From Cyclobacteriaceae bacterium (GTDB taxonomy: Bacteria > Bacteroidota > Bacteroidia > Cytophagales > Cyclobacteriaceae), in NCBI GenBank assembly GCA_020436165.1, contig JAGQYI010000053.1, forward strand, positions 1 to 57,402: a stretch of 57,402 nucleotides of DNA, given 5' to 3'. A program made the position numbers and the translations under genes. The notes under the pieces are model-generated. The model searched no databases, had not been told where the DNA came from, and worked only from the letters and a program-made list of their open reading frames with translations. The first letter of the stretch is position 1. Each line of letters starts with the position of its first letter. Positions 1 to 10,533 of this stretch are shown in pieces.

Positions 1-2
1 CG

Positions 3-3000
3 ACCACCACAGTCACAGGACTGACAGCGGGCAACACGGTAACGCTGAGATGGACGATCAGCAACGGAAGCTGCGCGCCCACGACAGACGATGTACTATT
101 AAGGAACGATGTGCAGCCTACCTCGGTGGTGATCGCGAGTGATGAAATTTGTGAAGATCAGGCCACATATACAATATCAGGTTCAACTAGCTCAAATGGT
201 ACAATTTTATGGACGAGCAGCAGTAGTGGAAGTTTTGATGATGATACAGCTGAGAATCCAACTTATACAATAAATGCAACTGATATTACTAATGGTACTG
301 TAACACTAACTAAGACGGTCACTACTGCATGGGGTATATGCTCTCCTGCGGTTAGTAATTTGGTACTTATTTTAGATCCAATCCCTCAGTTTACTGGCAC
401 ACCTTATACACGTACGATATGTAGTGGAACAGCATTGGGTTTCACTCCAACTAGTGATGTGACTGGATCAACCTTTACCTGGACAAGTGCAATAAGTGGG
501 AATATAACGGGTAATACAGCCAGTGGAAGTGGAACAATTACTGATGTGCTGGTAAATACCGGTAATAATGTGGAGACCGTAACTTATACTATAACAGTTA
601 CGGGTCCGGGACCTAATAACTGTGTAAATCCTTTAACAGAGGACTATGTGGTTACGATAAATCCTACACCAGTACAGACGATCACGAACAACGATGCAGT
701 AGTATGCGAGGGGGTAGGAGTAGATATAGATTATACCACACCTACTGCAGGAGCCACAATGACAGTTCAGGCCAGTTATCCGGCATCGGTAACGGGCGGA
801 AGTTATTCAGTTGCTACGGGTTTAACTCCAACAACGGGAACAATATCAGAAGCTTTAGGTAATACAAGCAGTACTCCACAAACGGTGACCTACACATTCA
901 CGACCAGTGCAGGTGGGTGTACAGCTGCCATTAAGAGTGTAGATGTTGTTGTGAATCCCACTCCGGTATTTACTGGCACACCTTATACACGTACGATATG
1001 TAGTGGTACAGCATTGGGTTTCACTCCAACTAGTGATGTAACGGGAGCTACCTTTACCTGGACAAGTGCAATAAGTGGGAATATAACGGGTAATACAGCC
1101 AGTGGAAGTGGAACAATTACTGATGTGCTGGTAAATACTGGTAATAATGTGGAAACAGTTACTTATACTATAACCGTTACGGGTCCAGCATCAGAGAGTT
1201 GCGTTAGCCCGGCTACAACTGATTATGTAGTGACTGTTAAGCCTACACCTGATGTGGCTGCTTCCCCTAATTCAGAATCTATTTGTAGCGGACAGACTAC
1301 TTCCATAACCTTATCAACCCCTAATGGGGTAACAGGTGTTATCTATTCCTGGACAGTTTCGGTTTCAGGTGGTATCACGGGAGCGGCTAATGGTTCAGCA
1401 AATACCATAGCCCAGACTTTAACAAATCCTAATAATACACCAGGACTAGTTACTTATACAATTACTCCGACTGCAACCGGTTGCAGCGGTACGCCAATTA
1501 ATGTAAATGTTATCGTACAACCAACACCAACAATTGCTACTTCTGGAGATGAGACCCTTTGTTCAGGTAGTACAACTGGAATTACTTTATCTAATCCAAA
1601 TAGTGTTTCGGGTACTACTTTCTCATGGGTAGTTCAATCTCAAACGAATGTAACTGGTGCAATGGCCGGGGTAGGAAACAATATTTTCCAGACACTTTCA
1701 AGTACGAATGGTACAACTTCCGGCAATGTAACATATCAAGTTACTGCATTTGCCGGTGCATGTACAGGCAGTGTTACTACAGTTAATGTTACTGTAAATC
1801 CTGACGTTATAATTGATGCAGGAGGAGATCAGGTAGTTTGCGAAGGTTCAGATCTCACCTTAGGTGGATCCATTTCTGGTGGAACTACTTCTGGTACATG
1901 GAGCTCAGCAGGTGATGGTGCTTTTGATAATACAAGTTTTGGAGTTGGCACCATTTATATGCCTGGACCAAATGATATTTCTGCTGGTACAGTACAAATT
2001 ACGCTAACAGCAAATGATGCTGATGGAGCCGGGCCATGTCCTGTGCGATCAGATATGTTTACGTTGACAATCAATCCAATAGCACTGGTTACTGTACCTG
2101 CTGATTTTGCCGTTTGTGAACCTACAAGCATTCCAGTTTCAGGAACAATAGGTGGTGGAGCCACTACAGGCTTATGGTCAGTCGTTTCAGGTTCAGGTAG
2201 TCTTTCGGCCAGCTCAGTTACAGGAAATAATGTTTCGGCTAGTTACGCTCCTTCAGTTAGTGATGTAAATACCGTTGTTGTTCTGAGACTTACAGCACAG
2301 GACCCTGACGGGCCTTCAGGACCTTGTACTGATATTTATGATGAAATTTCGATTACAATCCATGAATCTGCCAAAGTGGATGCAGGTATTGATTTTACAA
2401 TCTGTGAAAATGAATCGGCTACTTTGAATGGCAATGTTTTTGGATCAGTTAGCACAGGTACCTGGAGTATCATAAGCGGTGGAGATGGCACGTTTGATAA
2501 TGCCAATAATGTGGTTACAAACTACAATCCTGGGCCTAATGATATGGCCAATGGTGCATTGGTTACGTTAAGATTAACCTCTGCAGATCCTGGAACTACT
2601 TGTACTCCAACGCATGATGATGTTGTAGTGACTGTTTATAAATTACCTGAAGTATTGTTAACGGGTTTAACATCATATTATCAGGAAGATGATCCTCCGG
2701 TAACTTTAACCGGATTTCCAACAACAGGTGGAACCGGATTTTTCTCAGGACCCGGAGTTATTGGTAATGAGTTTTATCCTACTGTTGCAAATCTGACACC
2801 TGCTATAAACACAGTAAAATATACATTCACCAATGCTGTAACAGGTTGCACCAATGAAGATTCCTTTGATGTTACCATAAACCCTGTAACTACAATTGAC
2901 TTTGATCTGGAAGACCCTGTTTCTTTAATAAAAGGGCTACAGGCTTGTGGTAATATTAGTCTTGTAAGACTTGCAGGTCAACCAGATGTTGTATCAGGAG

Positions 3001-5288
3001 GACCAGGTACTGAATTTACAAGCACCAACCCGGTAATGCAATCGAAAATACAAATAAATGCGGGTAATGGACAGTACTATATAGATACTGATGGACTGCC
3101 TGCAGGTGATTACCCAATTACCTATACCTATGTAAATAGTTTTGCGGCCACTACTTCTTATACAAAGATCGTTACTGTTTATCCTGCACCAACCGCAGCA
3201 TTTACTGTTAATAATTTCTGTATTGATAGCCCAATTTCATTTACAGATAATTCTTCTATTCCATCAGGAGGTACAATAACAGGTTATGAATGGAGAACAA
3301 AAGATTCAGGTGGAAATATAACGGGTATTAGTACTCAACAAAACCCCAATTTTGTTTTTCTAAAAGATGGAGATTATGACATTCAACTTACCGTATCAAC
3401 TGATCAGGGTTGTTCAAATACTCTAATACAGAATAAATTTTTTGGTGCTGTTCCCAATATTACATTTGAAGCGACCTCTTTTTGCTTTCAAGATATTACG
3501 AATTTTGAAGCAACAGTAACATGGCCAGAGGGCCAGACTCCTCCTAACATAGCTCAATATACTTGGGACTTTGGAGATTCTAGCCCATTAGAGTCAACAC
3601 CAGATAAGAAGATTACTCATGAGTTTCCTGCTTATCAAGTATATAATACTTCAGTTACAGTAACAACGGATGAGAATTGCCAGGCAACGAGTACACAGCC
3701 AATACCAATTTTTCCGTATACAACAGTTAACATAGATACTGAATATTTAGAAAGTTTTGAAAATAATAATGGAGGATGGGTTACTGGCGCTGAAGTATCA
3801 AGCGATACAAGCTGGGTGCTTGGTACTCCTTCAGGCACAGTAATTAATTCTGCTTCTGATGGTATAAATGCATGGTGGACAGGGGCAAACGCTGGAAGTT
3901 ATTACAATAGTGAACAATCGTATGTAGATGCTCCTTGTTTCAATATTTCTAATCTGGATAGACCAATGGTGTCTATGGATATTTGGAATGATACCCAGGA
4001 AGATTTTGATGGGGCCGTTTTGCAATATTCAACTGACGGAGGTATTGCTTGGTTCAGTCTTGGAGAAATAGGAAAAGGTGTAAATTGGTATAATAAAGCA
4101 GGAATCACAAGTAAACCGGGTGGAGATCAGAATGGTTGGTCAGGCTCTACAGGTGGTTGGGTTACTGCCCGATATTATCTGGATGGTATTGATGAAGCAA
4201 AAAGGGGACAGGTACGTTTTAGAGTTGCTTTCGGAAGTAATAATGATAATCCCCAAACTAATATTCCTAATGGCTTTGCCTTTGACAATTTTAATATACG
4301 AGATAGAAACCGCTTAATTTTAGTTGAGAATTTTACAAGCCTGAACAATGGTAATTATGATCAGAATCGTGACTTCATTAGGAATTATTGGAATCAACGG
4401 CCATTAGATTTTACATATATTGACTATCATATTCCTGAACCGGCAGATACTTTGTACGATGATAACAAAAGTGAACCTGTAACACGAGCTAATTTATATA
4501 ATATATCTAATACTATAAATTCTGTAGTTGATGGTAATCAATATCAGGGAGGAACACTTGGTGTTAACCTGGATTTGATCGATCAACGTTCACTGGTAGA
4601 TCCGCAATTTGATATTGATTTACAGGTTTTACCATCTGATTCTAAAACAATTAGTGTTAAATGGGATGTAACGGCTAATAAGAATATAAATAACTCAATT
4701 GTGGTTTATACGGCAGTTATTGAAGAAAAAATAGTGCTTAGCCCAGGTGATACAGCTTACAATGTGCTAAAGAAAATGTTGCCTAACCCGGCAGGCTCTT
4801 ACCGCGAAGATTTAACAAGCTTTATTCCGGGTCAAAAGTATTCCTCTGCGCAGCTCGATTGGGAAATAGATGTGCCTTTATATAACTCCAACGATTTGGC
4901 TGTGGTGGTATTTGTTCAACAAAAAACAGATGGTAGTGTACCTGGCGAAATTTATCAAACTGCTTACACAAAAATAACTGACCCTAAAGATTCGCCAGTT
5001 ATTACCGGTTTGGAAGGTATATTACAGCATGCGGCTGAATCTATTGAAATTTACCCTAACCCGGTTTCTGACCAGCTGCACTTTACTACTTCTGATGCGT
5101 TAAGTGAGAAATTGTCCTGGAGAATTGTAGATCAACGAGGGGTAGAGCTGGCTTCTGACAGCTTCTATTTTGTTAATGGTGCATACGATTATGATACCTA
5201 TGATATACCTAACGGTAGTTACTATCTGATAATTGAATCTAAGGACAGGCCTTTAGCTTACAGGAAGCTAATAGTAATGCATAGATAA
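3..5288 (+). CDS. Giant repetitive cell-surface/secreted protein with T9SS type A sorting domain, 5' partial
   Basis: The frame is open from base 3 with no stop before the GTG at 111, so the true start lies left of the window. Counting from that GTG (residue 1), roughly residues 1-1000 are tandem Ig-like/adhesin repeats of about 90-100 aa, each with paired cysteines and Thr/Gly-rich strands. A PKD-like domain follows at about 1125-1215 (WDFGDSSP), then a jelly-roll-like segment (about 1213-1400), then a region resembling Omp28/thioredoxin-like modules (about 1401-1640, starting LVENFTS). The last 80 residues (IEIYPNPVSDQL onward) are a Por-secretion C-terminal sorting domain, so the protein should be exported by T9SS and anchored or released at the surface. 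Adhesion is inferred from architecture only. It ends 1 bp before the convergent kinase gene. Confidence 0.85.
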   Translation, partial: TTTVTGLTAGNTVTLRWTISNGSCAPTTDDVLLRNDVQPTSVVIASDEICEDQATYTISGSTSSNGTILWTSSSSGSFDDDTAENPTYTINATDITNGTVTLTKTVTTAWGICSPAVSNLVLILDPIPQFTGTPYTRTICSGTALGFTPTSDVTGSTFTWTSAISGNITGNTASGSGTITDVLVNTGNNVETVTYTITVTGPGPNNCVNPLTEDYVVTINPTPVQTITNNDAVVCEGVGVDIDYTTPTAGATMTVQASYPASVTGGSYSVATGLTPTTGTISEALGNTSSTPQTVTYTFTTSAGGCTAAIKSVDVVVNPTPVFTGTPYTRTICSGTALGFTPTSDVTGATFTWTSAISGNITGNTASGSGTITDVLVNTGNNVETVTYTITVTGPASESCVSPATTDYVVTVKPTPDVAASPNSESICSGQTTSITLSTPNGVTGVIYSWTVSVSGGITGAANGSANTIAQTLTNPNNTPGLVTYTITPTATGCSGTPINVNVIVQPTPTIATSGDETLCSGSTTGITLSNPNSVSGTTFSWVVQSQTNVTGAMAGVGNNIFQTLSSTNGTTSGNVTYQVTAFAGACTGSVTTVNVTVNPDVIIDAGGDQVVCEGSDLTLGGSISGGTTSGTWSSAGDGAFDNTSFGVGTIYMPGPNDISAGTVQITLTANDADGAGPCPVRSDMFTLTINPIALVTVPADFAVCEPTSIPVSGTIGGGATTGLWSVVSGSGSLSASSVTGNNVSASYAPSVSDVNTVVVLRLTAQDPDGPSGPCTDIYDEISITIHESAKVDAGIDFTICENESATLNGNVFGSVSTGTWSIISGGDGTFDNANNVVTNYNPGPNDMANGALVTLRLTSADPGTTCTPTHDDVVVTVYKLPEVLLTGLTSYYQEDDPPVTLTGFPTTGGTGFFSGPGVIGNEFYPTVANLTPAINTVKYTFTNAVTGCTNEDSFDVTINPVTTIDFDLEDPVSLIKGLQACGNISLVRLAGQPDVVSGGPGTEFTSTNPVMQSKIQINAGNGQYYIDTDGLPAGDYPITYTYVNSFAATTSYTKIVTVYPAPTAAFTVNNFCIDSPISFTDNSSIPSGGTITGYEWRTKDSGGNITGISTQQNPNFVFLKDGDYDIQLTVSTDQGCSNTLIQNKFFGAVPNITFEATSFCFQDITNFEATVTWPEGQTPPNIAQYTWDFGDSSPLESTPDKKITHEFPAYQVYNTSVTVTTDENCQATSTQPIPIFPYTTVNIDTEYLESFENNNGGWVTGAEVSSDTSWVLGTPSGTVINSASDGINAWWTGANAGSYYNSEQSYVDAPCFNISNLDRPMVSMDIWNDTQEDFDGAVLQYSTDGGIAWFSLGEIGKGVNWYNKAGITSKPGGDQNGWSGSTGGWVTARYYLDGIDEAKRGQVRFRVAFGSNNDNPQTNIPNGFAFDNFNIRDRNRLILVENFTSLNNGNYDQNRDFIRNYWNQRPLDFTYIDYHIPEPADTLYDDNKSEPVTRANLYNISNTINSVVDGNQYQGGTLGVNLDLIDQRSLVDPQFDIDLQVLPSDSKTISVKWDVTANKNINNSIVVYTAVIEEKIVLSPGDTAYNVLKKMLPNPAGSYREDLTSFIPGQKYSSAQLDWEIDVPLYNSNDLAVVVFVQQKTDGSVPGEIYQTAYTKITDPKDSPVITGLEGILQHAAESIEIYPNPVSDQLHFTTSDALSEKLSWRIVDQRGVELASDSFYFVNGAYDYDTYDIPNGSYYLIIESKDRPLAYRKLIVMHR
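390..607. repeat. Intragenic near-identical repeat, copy 1
   Basis: This 218-bp stretch recurs at 969-1186 with about ten substitutions, several at third codon positions. It encodes one Ig-like repeat of the large surface protein, beginning FTGTPYTRTICSG. The near identity contrasts with the other, diverged repeats and points to recent duplication or gene conversion. Confidence 0.9.
969..1186. repeat. Intragenic near-identical repeat, copy 2
   Basis: Second copy of the 218-bp unit at 390-607, offset by exactly 579 bp and in frame. One different repeat lies between the two copies. Confidence 0.9.
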
Positions 5289-5289
5289 A

Positions 5290-7206
5290 TCAGTTATAAC
5301 CGGAAGTTTTTAATTCTTCAATTGCCTGAGATGAAATAGAGAAAAGGCTTTGCACCCTTTCAGGTATGGTTTCGGTATTTAGAGAGTTTTTACCATCCTT
5401 TTCAATTGATAAAGTCAGCTCTTTGATGCTGTCCATACCAAGAAGAATTAAGTTAGGTTTTAATTTGTGAGCGAGAGAGCCAACTAGCTCCCAGTTGTTC
5501 TCTTTTGATCCTTCGATCATTTGATTGAGAAGGTCAGGTGTTTTGTCAACAAAAGTTTTGATAATCTCGGAGATGAACTCTTCATTTCCATCAGAAATTT
5601 CTTTCAGGTAAGTAAGATTGAATAATGGAAGTGTTGATGACTCCTTGTTTTCCGTTGCTGTTTTATTGTTTGGTTTATATAATAAGGATATTATTTTAAG
5701 TAGTTCGTCCGGAACAAAGGGCTTTGAAATGTAGTCGTTCATGCCCAATCGTATGTAGTTTTCTTTTTCTCCTTTAATTGCATTGGCAGTAAAGGCAATA
5801 ATAGGTATGTCCCTTTTGGGAAGATCGAAGCTTTTTCTAATAATCCTGGTTGCTTCAAGCCCGTCCATGACCGGCATATGAACATCCATAAGAATGACAT
5901 CATATTCATTTTTTCTAAGCAATTCTAAGGCAATCTCACCATTCTCGGCTTCGTTACAAATGCATCCCCATTTTTTTAAAATGGTAGATGCATACAACCT
6001 GTTCACATCGTTATCTTCAACCAGCAGTACCTGCATGCCTTCCAAATGCTTTCGGCCTTTTTTCGAATCATCTTTTTTGTCAGACGGGTGGTGTATCAGG
6101 TCTCTGCTTGTTCCTATCTGGTAGGGGATACTAAACTTAAAAGTAGTGCCAATGTTCACCTTACTTTCAACCTCCAGTTTGCCTCCTTGCAGTTCAACAA
6201 GTTGTTTGCTTATTGCTAAACCCAGCCCTGTTCCTCCATATTTTCTTGTTATACTTTCATCTGCCTGTTTGAACGTGTCAAATATGTGGCCAATCTTGTC
6301 TTTGTCAATGCCAATTCCTGTATCCTGTATTTCAAATGTGGCAATGGCTCTTTCTTTCTGAGACAAACTACAGCTGAGTCTTATGTTTATTTCACCTTCG
6401 TTGGTAAACTTAATGGCATTATTAATAAGGTTGATCAATATCTGACTTAGTCTTACGGGGTCTCCAATAAGAATTTTACATTCGTTTTTTGAGGCATCGT
6501 ATTTAAGAGGTAAGCCTTTTTCGTTGGCTTGTAATTCCAAAGAATCAATAACCGATTTTATTTGATAATCGATATCAAATCCAATATTTTCAAGAGTTAG
6601 ATTACCTGATTCTATTACTGAGTAATCCAAAATATCATTGATAATAACTTTAAGGTTGTCTGCAGAATGCTTGATTGCATTAAGGTATTTTATTTGTTCG
6701 TTTGATTGCAGTGTCCTTGAAAGCAGATTTACCATACCAACAATTCCGTTTACCGGGGTGCGTATTTCGTGGCTCATATTAGCCAAAAACTGTTCTTTCG
6801 CCTTTTGCGCTTTTATCAGCTCTTCCTGGTCTTTTTTTCGACCGGAAATGTCCCTGCAATCAAGAATTAATGCTGAAATATCGTCCTTGTGCTTAAGATT
6901 AATTGAATTGAATTCTAAATACTTATAATCACCATCAGCACATAAAAAGAGAAATTCTACATTTGAATTGTAGGGTAAATTTGTGCTGTCGTTGAATGCT
7001 CTCTTAATTTTTTTCAGGATGGATGGATGAATGTAATCGAAGAACTGCTTGCCGGTTAATGACGTGTGGCCGATTGTTTTCTTTACCGAAGGATTATGGT
7101 AAACGATATTGGCATCGTAATCAACGATAAAGATTATATCCGAGCCATCTTCAACAACTGTTTTGTAGAATTTCTCTTCTGCCAGGTATTTGCTAAGCTC
7201 CTTCAT
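5290..7206 (-). CDS. Hybrid sensor histidine kinase (PAS-HisKA-HATPase-REC-HPt)
   Basis: Cytoplasmic phosphorelay kinase with no membrane segment. A PAS domain (about 10-125) is followed by HisKA with phospho-acceptor H146 in NMSHEIRTP. The ATPase domain has the N-box NLINNAIKFT (about 259-268), DTGIGI (295-300) and GGTGLGLAIS (324-333). A receiver domain has acceptor D441 in LMDVHMPVMDG and K496. A C-terminal HPt domain has H580 in LAHKLKPN. All phosphotransfer residues are present, so an intramolecular His-Asp-His relay is expected, probably ending on the adjacent response regulator. Its start overlaps the 3' end of that regulator gene by 14 nt, so the two are co-transcribed. The signal sensed by PAS is unknown. 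Confidence 0.93.
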   Translation of the reverse strand: MKELSKYLAEEKFYKTVVEDGSDIIFIVDYDANIVYHNPSVKKTIGHTSLTGKQFFDYIHPSILKKIKRAFNDSTNLPYNSNVEFLFLCADGDYKYLEFNSINLKHKDDISALILDCRDISGRKKDQEELIKAQKAKEQFLANMSHEIRTPVNGIVGMVNLLSRTLQSNEQIKYLNAIKHSADNLKVIINDILDYSVIESGNLTLENIGFDIDYQIKSVIDSLELQANEKGLPLKYDASKNECKILIGDPVRLSQILINLINNAIKFTNEGEINIRLSCSLSQKERAIATFEIQDTGIGIDKDKIGHIFDTFKQADESITRKYGGTGLGLAISKQLVELQGGKLEVESKVNIGTTFKFSIPYQIGTSRDLIHHPSDKKDDSKKGRKHLEGMQVLLVEDNDVNRLYASTILKKWGCICNEAENGEIALELLRKNEYDVILMDVHMPVMDGLEATRIIRKSFDLPKRDIPIIAFTANAIKGEKENYIRLGMNDYISKPFVPDELLKIISLLYKPNNKTATENKESSTLPLFNLTYLKEISDGNEEFISEIIKTFVDKTPDLLNQMIEGSKENNWELVGSLAHKLKPNLILLGMDSIKELTLSIEKDGKNSLNTETIPERVQSLFSISSQAIEELKTSGYN

Positions 7207-8554
7207 CGTTTCTTTCTTTTAGGTGCCTGTATATAGTAGACTTACCAATATTAAGAACCTTGGCCACCTTTAAAACATTATTGCTGTATTTGGTCATAAA
7301 GTGATCTATGATCCTTTCTTCGTATTCTTTAAGCGTTAGCTCCTCGTACACTATTGTATCCTCCTCTTTAATGGCTTTAAATGAGATGTCGTCAGCCTTA
7401 ATCTCATTTCCTGAGCCCATTACAGCTGCCAGTTCAATAATCGATTTTAATTCTCGAACATTACCAGGATAGGGGTAGGAAATAAGCTTTTCCTTTGCTT
7501 CTTTACTTATCGAATTGCAGCTAAGCTCATTCTCGTTACAAAAGTCGTGAAGCATTTTATTGGCAATTATAACAATATCGTTTGCACGATCTCTTAGTGG
7601 TGGCATTTCAATGGGTAGCCCAAGCAACCTGTAATATAGATCTTCTCTGAAGTTTCCGTTTTTTACTTCCTCCGCAAGGTTTTTGTGCGTAGCCACAACT
7701 ATTCTCGGATTAATTTTTATGACTTCATTGCCTCCAATCCTGCTGATCTCCTTTTCCTGAATAGCCCTTAACAATTTGGCCTGCAGATTTATGTCCATTT
7801 CTCCGATTTCATCAAGAAAAAGCGTTCCATTATCTGCTTCTTCAAACTTTCCAATCCTTCGGGTTACAGCACCGGTAAATGCTCCTTTTTCGTACCCGAA
7901 AAGTTCGCTTTCGAGCAAATCTTTAGGAATGGCGGCAATATTTACAGCTACAAATTTGCCAGACTTTCTGTTGGAATTATAATGAATAGCTTTGGCGGCA
8001 AGCTCTTTTCCTGTTCCTGTTTCACCTGTAATCGAAACAGTAATATTGGTTTTAATAGCCTTTTCCAGCAAATTGAATACGTTCTTAATGGCAGGGCTTG
8101 ATCCTAAAATGCTCGACTCAAAATCGTATTTAACACTAATCTCCTTTTTGAGCTGGGTAATCTCTTGTAAAAGACTTGCATTCTTAACAGCATTATTCAG
8201 GCTATTAAGAAGTCGGTCCTTCGTCTCTTCGTCCTTGGTTATATAATCATATGCTCCCTGCTTAAGCAAATTAACAGCTGTTGATATATTTTCCTGACCA
8301 GAAATTATGATGACATGTATACCCGGATCTGTTGCTTTTATCTGCTGTAAAACTTCTTCGCCAGATAAGTCGGGCAGGGAGTAGTCAAGGGTTATTACCT
8401 TGGGTGCTTGATGGAGTTTGGCCAAACAGGCTTTTCCGGTTTCAAAAAATTCTACTTCATAATCCGGATTTAATCCCAGTACATACTTAAGGAATTTCGT
8501 GTAAACCGGATCGTCTTCTACTGCAAATATTTTAATAGTATCTGGGTCTTTCAT
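7193..8554 (-). CDS. Sigma-54-dependent response regulator, NtrC family
   Basis: An N-terminal receiver domain (about 7-122) has acceptor D57 in ITLDYSLPD. The AAA+ sigma-54 interaction domain (about 147-380) carries Walker A GETGTGKE (177-184), the sigma-54 contact loop GAFTGA (224-229) and Walker [11 protein letters not shown] (245-254). A Fis-type helix-turn-helix (about 424-447, [19 protein letters not shown]) closes the protein. It is first gene of a two-gene operon with the hybrid kinase. Phosphorylation should trigger oligomerisation and activation of RpoN promoters, whose location is unknown; I saw no convincing -24/-12 element in the window. Confidence 0.94.
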   Translation of the reverse strand: MKDPDTIKIFAVEDDPVYTKFLKYVLGLNPDYEVEFFETGKACLAKLHQAPKVITLDYSLPDLSGEEVLQQIKATDPGIHVIIISGQENISTAVNLLKQGAYDYITKDEETKDRLLNSLNNAVKNASLLQEITQLKKEISVKYDFESSILGSSPAIKNVFNLLEKAIKTNITVSITGETGTGKELAAKAIHYNSNRKSGKFVAVNIAAIPKDLLESELFGYEKGAFTGAVTRRIGKFEEADNGTLFLDEIGEMDINLQAKLLRAIQEKEISRIGGNEVIKINPRIVVATHKNLAEEVKNGNFREDLYYRLLGLPIEMPPLRDRANDIVIIANKMLHDFCNENELSCNSISKEAKEKLISYPYPGNVRELKSIIELAAVMGSGNEIKADDISFKAIKEEDTIVYEELTLKEYEERIIDHFMTKYSNNVLKVAKVLNIGKSTIYRHLKERNDEGA

Positions 8555-8763
8555 ATTGTGGTTTTGGAATTTTGCACAGTTTGACCGAAACTGGAATAAC
8601 TTCTTGGATTATTTGAATATTAGTAGAAAATTAGAGCTTGTATCTCGCAAAAACAAGTGAATAAAAATTAATTGGTTATCAACCTTGATGATGGGATAAA
8701 TTGTTTGATGTTTGTGAAGTTTTTAAAGGAGTGTTTAACTTCGTGCTTTAATTAATTAAATGT

Positions 8764-9231
8764 ATGATTAGTGAATTAGATTCATTGACGCAAAGTGAGC
8801 AAGAGCTAATGCTTTCTTTGCCTGTTTATGTTGCTGTGCTTATTGCAGGCGCTGATGGTGAAATTGACAATAAGGAAGTAAAGAGAGCTATTCAGCTGGC
8901 GCATAGTAAACTAACCCACGCCCGAAGAGATTTGATTCCATTTTATAACGAAGCAAATGAAAGTTTCGAGGATAAGTTAAAGATGGCAATTGCAAATTTG
9001 CCCTCAGGTACCAAGGAAAGGCAAAACGTAATCACAGAAAAACTAAAGGAGTCCAATGCCTGTTTCAAGAAACTTCCTAAAAAATTTGCTACTGAACTAT
9101 ATTCCAGCTTAAAAGAAATGGCCAAGCAAATTGCAGAAGCTTCAGGTGGTGTGTTTGGGTATATGGCTATCGACTATGAGGAATCAAAACTCATAGATTT
9201 AAAAATGATAAAGGATCCGGCTTTGGCTTAG
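8764..9231 (+). CDS. Small acidic/helical protein, possibly TerB-like
   Basis: A 155-aa soluble, mostly helical protein without signal peptide. Residues about 20-50 (VAVLIAGADGEIDNKEVKRA) resemble the first metal-binding helix pair of TerB/DjlA-type domains, where an acidic DGxID/E motif is typical. Similarity is weak beyond that motif, so the family call is tentative. It is a single gene, divergent from the sigma-54 regulator across a 209-bp intergenic region and convergent with the phosphodiesterase gene. Function unknown. Confidence 0.7.
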   Translation: MISELDSLTQSEQELMLSLPVYVAVLIAGADGEIDNKEVKRAIQLAHSKLTHARRDLIPFYNEANESFEDKLKMAIANLPSGTKERQNVITEKLKESNACFKKLPKKFATELYSSLKEMAKQIAEASGGVFGYMAIDYEESKLIDLKMIKDPALA

Positions 9232-9240
9232 TAGTACTTG

Positions 9241-10500
9241 TTACTTTAATATTGGCTCAAGTACTTCTAATTTTCCATCTATTGAATCAGCCTCGTAACT
9301 AAGCCCTAGTATATTGGCTATTAACGGATATACATTTACATTTTCAAATGGTGGAATAGTTGTTTGTTTAAAGGCGGGCCCTTTTGCATAGAAAATAGCT
9401 CCCATTTCGGGTGTTGTAGCAGCGTCATAACCATGCGTGCTGCTCCCTTTTGGAATAGTCTTTCCTAAAGCGCCAAACGTGTAAGGAGGCTTTGGAAGCA
9501 AATCCAAATCGCCTATTCTGTCAAGGTTTTTATCGTAGTGAAAGCGCTCCGGCAAATGGTTTTTTAAATACACTTCGTATTGAGTAGTGTCTTTGCTTAA
9601 CGCATTGTACAAGGAATCAATTCTTGATGCATCGTCAGAATAAACCATTGCAGGAAAACTGGTAGTTAAGAGCATATCCTCAGGAATAAGTTTTTCAGGA
9701 TAAATTATACTTTCCCTGTCAACTTCAAGCATTCCATGATCAGACACTACAATTGTGTTTACGGGTAGTTTGAGTTGATCAATCTTACGCGTAAGTTCTC
9801 CAATTAAGCTATCTATTTCTAGAACTCCTTTCTTAATCTCTTCGGATTCCGGGCCAAATCTATGACCCAGGTCGTCAGTAATAGAAAAATAAAGGGTAAT
9901 AAAATGAGGGCGTTTCTCCTTGGGCAACTCTAACCATTTTACTACTTGGTTTATTCTATCCTCATAACTAATTTCTCCATTGTATTTAAAATAATAGGTT
10001 GGATAATGATCCTTAATTGGAGCTTCTGAGCCCACCCAGAATACACTGCCTGATACCATTCCTTGTTCTGCTGCAAGCACCCAAAGAGGGGTTCCTTCAT
10101 AGAATTGGGCATCTTCAACCCTTTCTCTATTTCTTGTTGTATATGTTAATTTCAACGATCTGTCATAGAATTCGTTTGAAACTAAACCATTGTGTCCCGG
10201 ATACAAACCTGTTACAATAGCGTAGTGGTTTGGAAATGTTTTCGTGGGAAAAGAAGGAATCATTTTCTCCGACTTTACATCAAAAGCAAGAAGATTTTCA
10301 GCTCCATATTTTTGGGCGTAGTCGTACCTGAACCCATCAATTGAAATTAATAGTACATAGGGCTTATCAATTTGCTCCTCAGTGTTTAAGAGAGTTCCTT
10401 TAATTTCCTGTTCTGCTGTTTTCTCGGAAACAGGTGCGTCTACCCTAGGCTGTTGCCCGCATGACAACAGTACTGCCAATATCAGGAAATACTTTTTCAT
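9241..10500 (-). CDS. Alkaline-phosphatase-superfamily nucleotide pyrophosphatase/phosphodiesterase lipoprotein
   Basis: The N-terminus (MKKYFLILAVLLSC) is a lipoprotein signal with the acylated Cys at residue 14. The mature protein matches type I phosphodiesterase/NPP enzymes: the metal site ISIDGFRYDY (D55), the nucleophile segment PTKTFPNHY (T88), TDDLGHRFGP and VSDHGM as further zinc ligands, and a late histidine in SSTHGYD. The fold hydrolyses phosphodiester or pyrophosphate bonds of nucleotides or similar substrates; substrate choice cannot be told from sequence. The protein should sit in the periplasm or on the outer membrane. It is upstream of, and convergent with, the small gene at 8764. 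Confidence 0.9.
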   Translation of the reverse strand: MKKYFLILAVLLSCGQQPRVDAPVSEKTAEQEIKGTLLNTEEQIDKPYVLLISIDGFRYDYAQKYGAENLLAFDVKSEKMIPSFPTKTFPNHYAIVTGLYPGHNGLVSNEFYDRSLKLTYTTRNRERVEDAQFYEGTPLWVLAAEQGMVSGSVFWVGSEAPIKDHYPTYYFKYNGEISYEDRINQVVKWLELPKEKRPHFITLYFSITDDLGHRFGPESEEIKKGVLEIDSLIGELTRKIDQLKLPVNTIVVSDHGMLEVDRESIIYPEKLIPEDMLLTTSFPAMVYSDDASRIDSLYNALSKDTTQYEVYLKNHLPERFHYDKNLDRIGDLDLLPKPPYTFGALGKTIPKGSSTHGYDAATTPEMGAIFYAKGPAFKQTTIPPFENVNVYPLIANILGLSYEADSIDGKLEVLEPILK

Positions 10501-10533
10501 AGGAAAAATGGTTGGGTTGGTTTAGGAGGATTT

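Noticed and set aside
8711-8743. Possible promoter TTTG-N21-TAACTTCG before the 155-aa gene
   Set aside because: One mismatch to the -7 box and AT-rich context make chance likely.
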